Shown piece by piece: positions 62,301 through 64,000 of a stretch of 64,000 nucleotides of DNA. The DNA is taken from contig OX459096.1 of assembly GCA_949775045.1 (NCBI GenBank), positions 33,971,160 to 34,035,159 on the forward strand, read 5' to 3'. Position numbers and translations under genes: made by a program. This DNA is from Metridium senile (Eukaryota > Cnidaria > Anthozoa > Actiniaria > Metridiidae). Below the pieces are notes generated by a model that was given only the letters and a program-made list of their open reading frames with translations, ran no database searches and was not told where the DNA came from. Position 1 is the first letter of the stretch; each line of letters starts with the position of its first letter.

Positions 62301-63830
62301 AGCTAACAGAATATTTGACTACATTAATTGTTGTGAAATAATTAGCACCAGTTGTCCTAATATTATCCCTATGGAAAGTACATTCTGGATAAAAAAGAAA
62401 ATTAATTTTGCAAAGAATTTTGTCCAGGTTCCAGGTAATGATATGACAACAACATGAAAATGACTTTGTCCCATAACATTTACTTGTCAAACATGCTGGA
62501 TATATAATTCAGTTTAACTCAAATCTATTTCTACCAGAGGTCTCTTTTCAAACTGCATTGATCTATAGATACCAGCATTTCCCTAACTACAGGAACTGGA
62601 AGCAATAGAGTCGCTGGTAAATTAAGTTATTTTTCATCCGCTCCTTTCTTCACTCTTTTTCTCATTCAGCTAGCAAAGACCAATGAATTAGATAACATCA
62701 GGTCTTTTAGAAAACTCACAATCAATGATATTAAGTGAAGGAAGAGCAGCTAAAAGTTGTTCCTCAGGTCCAGCAAGGAGATCCAGATTTTGTCTGTGGG
62801 CATTGTAAACACGGGCCAGTTCATTGTGTGTATGATTCTGTAAGATAATGATTTCAAATAGTATGAATAACAACACATGTAACAGACTGTGGTACTTTCT
62901 CCAAAATAAAACTAATATTATTATCATTATATATCATGATAATTGTAATAACAGATTGCATAAAAAAGCATTATGTCACCTTCTTCTATATTCATTATTT
63001 TACTCCCGCCTATCCCCCTCTACATAAAGATATGACAGGTCCCCCCTAATCATGGTACAATATCTTGGTGACTTACTGCTTTCTTTAAGGCTTCCTGACA
63101 CTTGTCATGTTCTTTTCTAATGTCACTTCTTTCTTGTGCTGCATCTTCTTGTGTAACCTGGTACATGGAAAAAACTAATCATGTCAATTAATCCAAACCA
63201 GAAATCTTAATAACATTGCATTTATCTCCCTGGAAATCTGTTTGGAGAGACAAATGTTAATAACATAACTTACATTGTGCCAGAATAGTGAAATAATTAC
63301 GTTTTAGTTTATGACAATATTCTAGAACCAAAATTTTCAGAAAATGTTTTTGCAGGACCTGGTCACATGGTCATTCAGAAAAAAGGATTAAGTATAAGCA
63401 CAAAATGAGAATTCAAAAGAGATGTCATAACAAACGTTATCTGAAAATTGTATCTCAATATCATCAAAACTAAGGCTCTGAAAATGTTTTGAAATTATCA
63501 AAAAATACAGGAGTTTGTATATATAGCTGACTGGCAAGGCTTTGAAGTCAGTCATATGAATCCTTATCTTCAGCAACATGCGTCAGAACCATTACAAGTT
63601 GCTGAAACAAAATTGCATAGTTCAACAGCACCTTTACAGAAACATTAAATTAGAAAAGGAGCAAAGAACAGATCTATACATGTTAGTTGTTTTGGTAAGA
63701 TCAAGTTTGACAACACCTACTAGACAATATTAACCTACCTTTGCAAGCTGTTCTTTCTTGACATCCTCATCCAACAAGGATGAAATGTTTTTTAATGTTG
63801 TTTCTATATTCTCTCCTAGTATTGTTGATT
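46290..63830 (-). CDS. PTPN23: HD-PTP orthologue (tyrosine phosphatase non-receptor type 23), 5' end outside window
   Basis: Twenty-two minus-strand exons with agreeing phases encode about 2,147 residues; the N-terminal Bro1 domain would lie past 64000. Order: V-domain coiled coil (63830-57781), Pro/Gln-rich linker (57230-54940), Gln-rich and acidic segment (54824-53376), PTP domain (52252-47813), acidic tail (47395-46290). HD-PTP is an ESCRT-associated endosomal scaffold that sorts receptors and binds ESCRT-III and other partners. The Bro1-V-Pro-PTP order is unique to this family, so the identification is firm. It is longer than human HD-PTP (about 1,640 residues in full) because of the expanded linker and tail. 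Most introns carry satellites or MITEs. The PTP signature is intact, see the separate entry. Confidence 0.93.
47813..52252 (-). CDS. PTPN23: PTPN23 tyrosine phosphatase domain exons, catalytic motifs intact
   Basis: Nine exons: 52252-52156, 51937-51870, 50878-50741, 50363-50232, 49976-49924, 49432-49322, 49022-48946, 48252-48191, 47873-47813, about 266 residues. Visible classical PTP motifs in order: [13 protein letters not shown] (pTyr-recognition KNRY loop), [39 protein letters not shown] (WPD loop with general-acid Asp), [15 protein letters not shown] (P-loop with nucleophile Cys and Arg) and YMVQRREQYEFCY (Q-loop). The P-loop is split across a splice junction inside its Ser codon (49322/49022). 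As I recall, vertebrate HD-PTP has WPE and HCSSG and is weak or inactive, so this domain looks more competent. Confidence 0.92.
47959..48099. mobile_element. Hairpin MITE in a PTPN23 intron
   Basis: ATTAGAATAACTTTATAGGGC on the left and GCCCTATAAAGTTATTCTAAT on the right are inverted copies around an approximately 95-base centre. Confidence 0.72.
49087..49165. repeat. Short inverted repeat in a PTPN23 intron
   Basis: TTTGAATGCGAGAAAAATTC and GAATTTTTCTCGCGTTCAAA are inverted copies about 35 bases apart, a likely remnant of a small hairpin element next to the P-loop exon. Confidence 0.6.
49490..49890. repeat. About 60-bp CAT-type minisatellite in the intron between WPD and P-loop exons
   Basis: Five imperfect copies of a roughly 60-bp unit with CATCATAGTTATCATCATCA, CTACCATCTTGATTGCCACC and TATACAATCCTCATCACCAT. 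Both strands have long open frames because the unit length is a multiple of three; neither is a gene. Confidence 0.9.
50680..50720 (-). other. Hairpin-GAAACG motif, second copy of the 3.7-kb type
   Basis: On the minus strand TCCGACGAAGGGCTAAAGCT is followed by CGAAACGTC, the same string as at 3714-3745. It lies 20 bases beyond the donor of the PTPN23 exon at 50741. The local A-rich flank (TAACACCGTAAAAAATGTTG on plus) also matches the flank at 3.76-3.78 kb in inverted form, so the two are copies of one dispersed element. Confidence 0.6.
51257..51817. mobile_element. Tigger/pogo-like MITE with nested second element
   Basis: The ends are CAGTGGAACCCCG and CGAGGTTCCACTG, flanked by TA on both sides, the typical terminus and target of Tigger/pogo (Tc1/mariner superfamily) elements. 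A second inverted pair, AAGGTAGTTCCGGA at about 51328 and TCCGGAACTACCTT at about 51718, sits inside and looks like another MITE that inserted later. The whole lies in a PTPN23 intron. Confidence 0.82.
53376..54824 (-). CDS. PTPN23: PTPN23 Gln-rich and acidic segment exon
   Basis: A 1,449-nt exon (483 residues) that opens [14 protein letters not shown], passes through a poly-Gln stretch predicted to be coiled coil ([16 protein letters not shown] ... DLEMKLKDK), then a Lys/Glu-rich stretch and an acidic cluster ([20 protein letters not shown]), and ends CIEWR at the donor GTAAGT. It precedes the PTP domain directly. The acidic stretch and length are not conserved features I can match to vertebrate HD-PTP. 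Confidence 0.9.
54940..57230 (-). CDS. PTPN23: PTPN23 proline/glutamine-rich linker exon with decapeptide repeats
   Basis: A 2,291-nt exon encoding 764 residues. The first part is Pro/Gln/Ser-rich ([18 protein letters not shown]). From about 55,680 down it becomes a tandem array of a 10-residue unit [10 protein letters not shown], at least 20 copies with Asp/Glu and Pro/Thr variants. At DNA level 55021-55140 and 55141-55260 are identical 120-bp blocks, so four units were duplicated very recently. The corresponding linker of vertebrate HD-PTP is Pro-rich with other repeats and binds SH3 or ESCRT partners. The boundary acceptor TTTTATCCAG and donor GTATAA fit the flanking phases. Confidence 0.9.
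57637..57731. mobile_element. 95-bp hairpin MITE in a PTPN23 intron
   Basis: CATTCCAATGGCTAGTGTGT ... TTTTTGGCTG and CAGCCAAAAA ... CCATTGGAATG form imperfect inverted arms of about 30 bases. Confidence 0.65.
57781..63830 (-). CDS. PTPN23: PTPN23 V-domain (coiled-coil) exons
   Basis: Ten short exons: 63830-63739, 63157-63077, 62837-62720, 62192-62149, 61685-61626, 59348-59295, 59212-59127, 59060-58995, 58321-58253, 57908-57781. They give about 266 residues of helical, charged sequence, with [20 protein letters not shown] at the start, [20 protein letters not shown] in the middle and [20 protein letters not shown] at the end. This is the family's V domain, two helical arms that in HD-PTP and ALIX bind partners such as ubiquitin or YPxL-type motifs. 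All junctions are GT/AG and phases match throughout. The earliest V-domain exons and Bro1 exons are outside the window. Confidence 0.88.
58350..58665. repeat. CCAA/ACAAAT minisatellite
   Basis: Repeats of 16-20 bp built from CAACCAACCACAAATCCAAC, about 17 copies, in the intron between two V-domain exons. G is absent from the plus strand. Frames reading [12 protein letters not shown] or its Trp-rich complement are not genes. Confidence 0.92.
59790..61562. repeat. 28-bp CAT-type satellite, about 63 copies
   Basis: The unit CTATCATTATCACCATCATT plus CATCATCA recurs every 28 bases, with GTC and CATGATC variants. Because 28 is not a multiple of three, each plus-strand frame runs through all three phases of the unit, and none contains a stop. 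This creates overlapping frames of up to 288 codons (59623-60489, 59780-60571, 60816-61613) that encode a 28-residue [25 protein letters not shown] repeat. It fills the PTPN23 intron between 59348 and 61626. Confidence 0.95.
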
Positions 63831-64000
63831 CTGTAAAACAAAATATTTTGATTCCAATGTTACAGATAACTTAACCACTTATAAAGCAATACAATAAAAT
63901 AATGCTTTTATTCATCTATCCATTCATTTACTCATCCATTCATATTCATTCATATGTATTCACGAACAAAAATTTGGGTCTCAGCTGGATGTTTGATTTC

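Overview
The window reads as nuclear DNA of an invertebrate animal. It is AT-rich, its genes are split by introns with consensus GT/AG junctions, and it is full of satellites, hairpin-type transposon remnants and CR1-like retrotransposon fragments. The secreted discoidin and VWC architectures, and the repeat types, look most like a cnidarian. That placement is an inference; a sponge or another invertebrate is not excluded.

Four host genes can be supported. (1) A minus-strand secreted discoidin (F5/8 type C) protein runs from a signal-peptide exon at 13274 down past the left edge. Its first intron is about 9.3 kb, almost entirely a CAT-type satellite, and two other introns are also filled with tandem repeats. 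(2) A plus-strand agmatine-deiminase/PPAD-family enzyme (30193-31203) has one coding exon and all expected active-site motifs. (3) A minus-strand gene (36855-32028) has seven exons that join in frame into a 289-residue secreted protein with a Cys-containing cnidarian-type module, two VWC domains and a basic/proline tail. (4) A minus-strand PTPN23/HD-PTP orthologue occupies 63830-46290 and continues past the right edge. I traced 22 exons with matching phases: V-domain coiled coil, giant Pro/Gln-rich linker, Gln-rich/acidic segment, tyrosine phosphatase domain and a long acidic tail. A single trypsin-like exon at 15.2-15.5 kb is probably a relic.

Layout: 0-14 kb discoidin gene and satellites; 14-15.5 kb possible micro-exon and protease relic; 15.9-29 kb a transposon graveyard (MITE, two CR1-like elements, a composite element with a Cys/His-rich exon, a 1.6 kb foldback with a 9-bp target duplication, a 2 kb long-TIR element); 29-31.4 kb deiminase gene; 32-37 kb VWC gene; 37-46 kb MITEs and a 3.8 kb foldback element bounded by TTAA; 46-64 kb PTPN23 with repeat-filled introns.

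The most interesting observations are: the PTPN23 orthologue keeps an apparently complete catalytic machinery ([18 protein letters not shown]-loop), unlike vertebrate HD-PTP as I recall it; a 9.2 kb satellite whose plus strand is almost free of G; five hairpin-GAAA(C/U)G motifs resembling hammerhead ribozyme cores of Penelope-like elements; two very large foldback elements; and a 28-bp satellite that stays open in all three frames.
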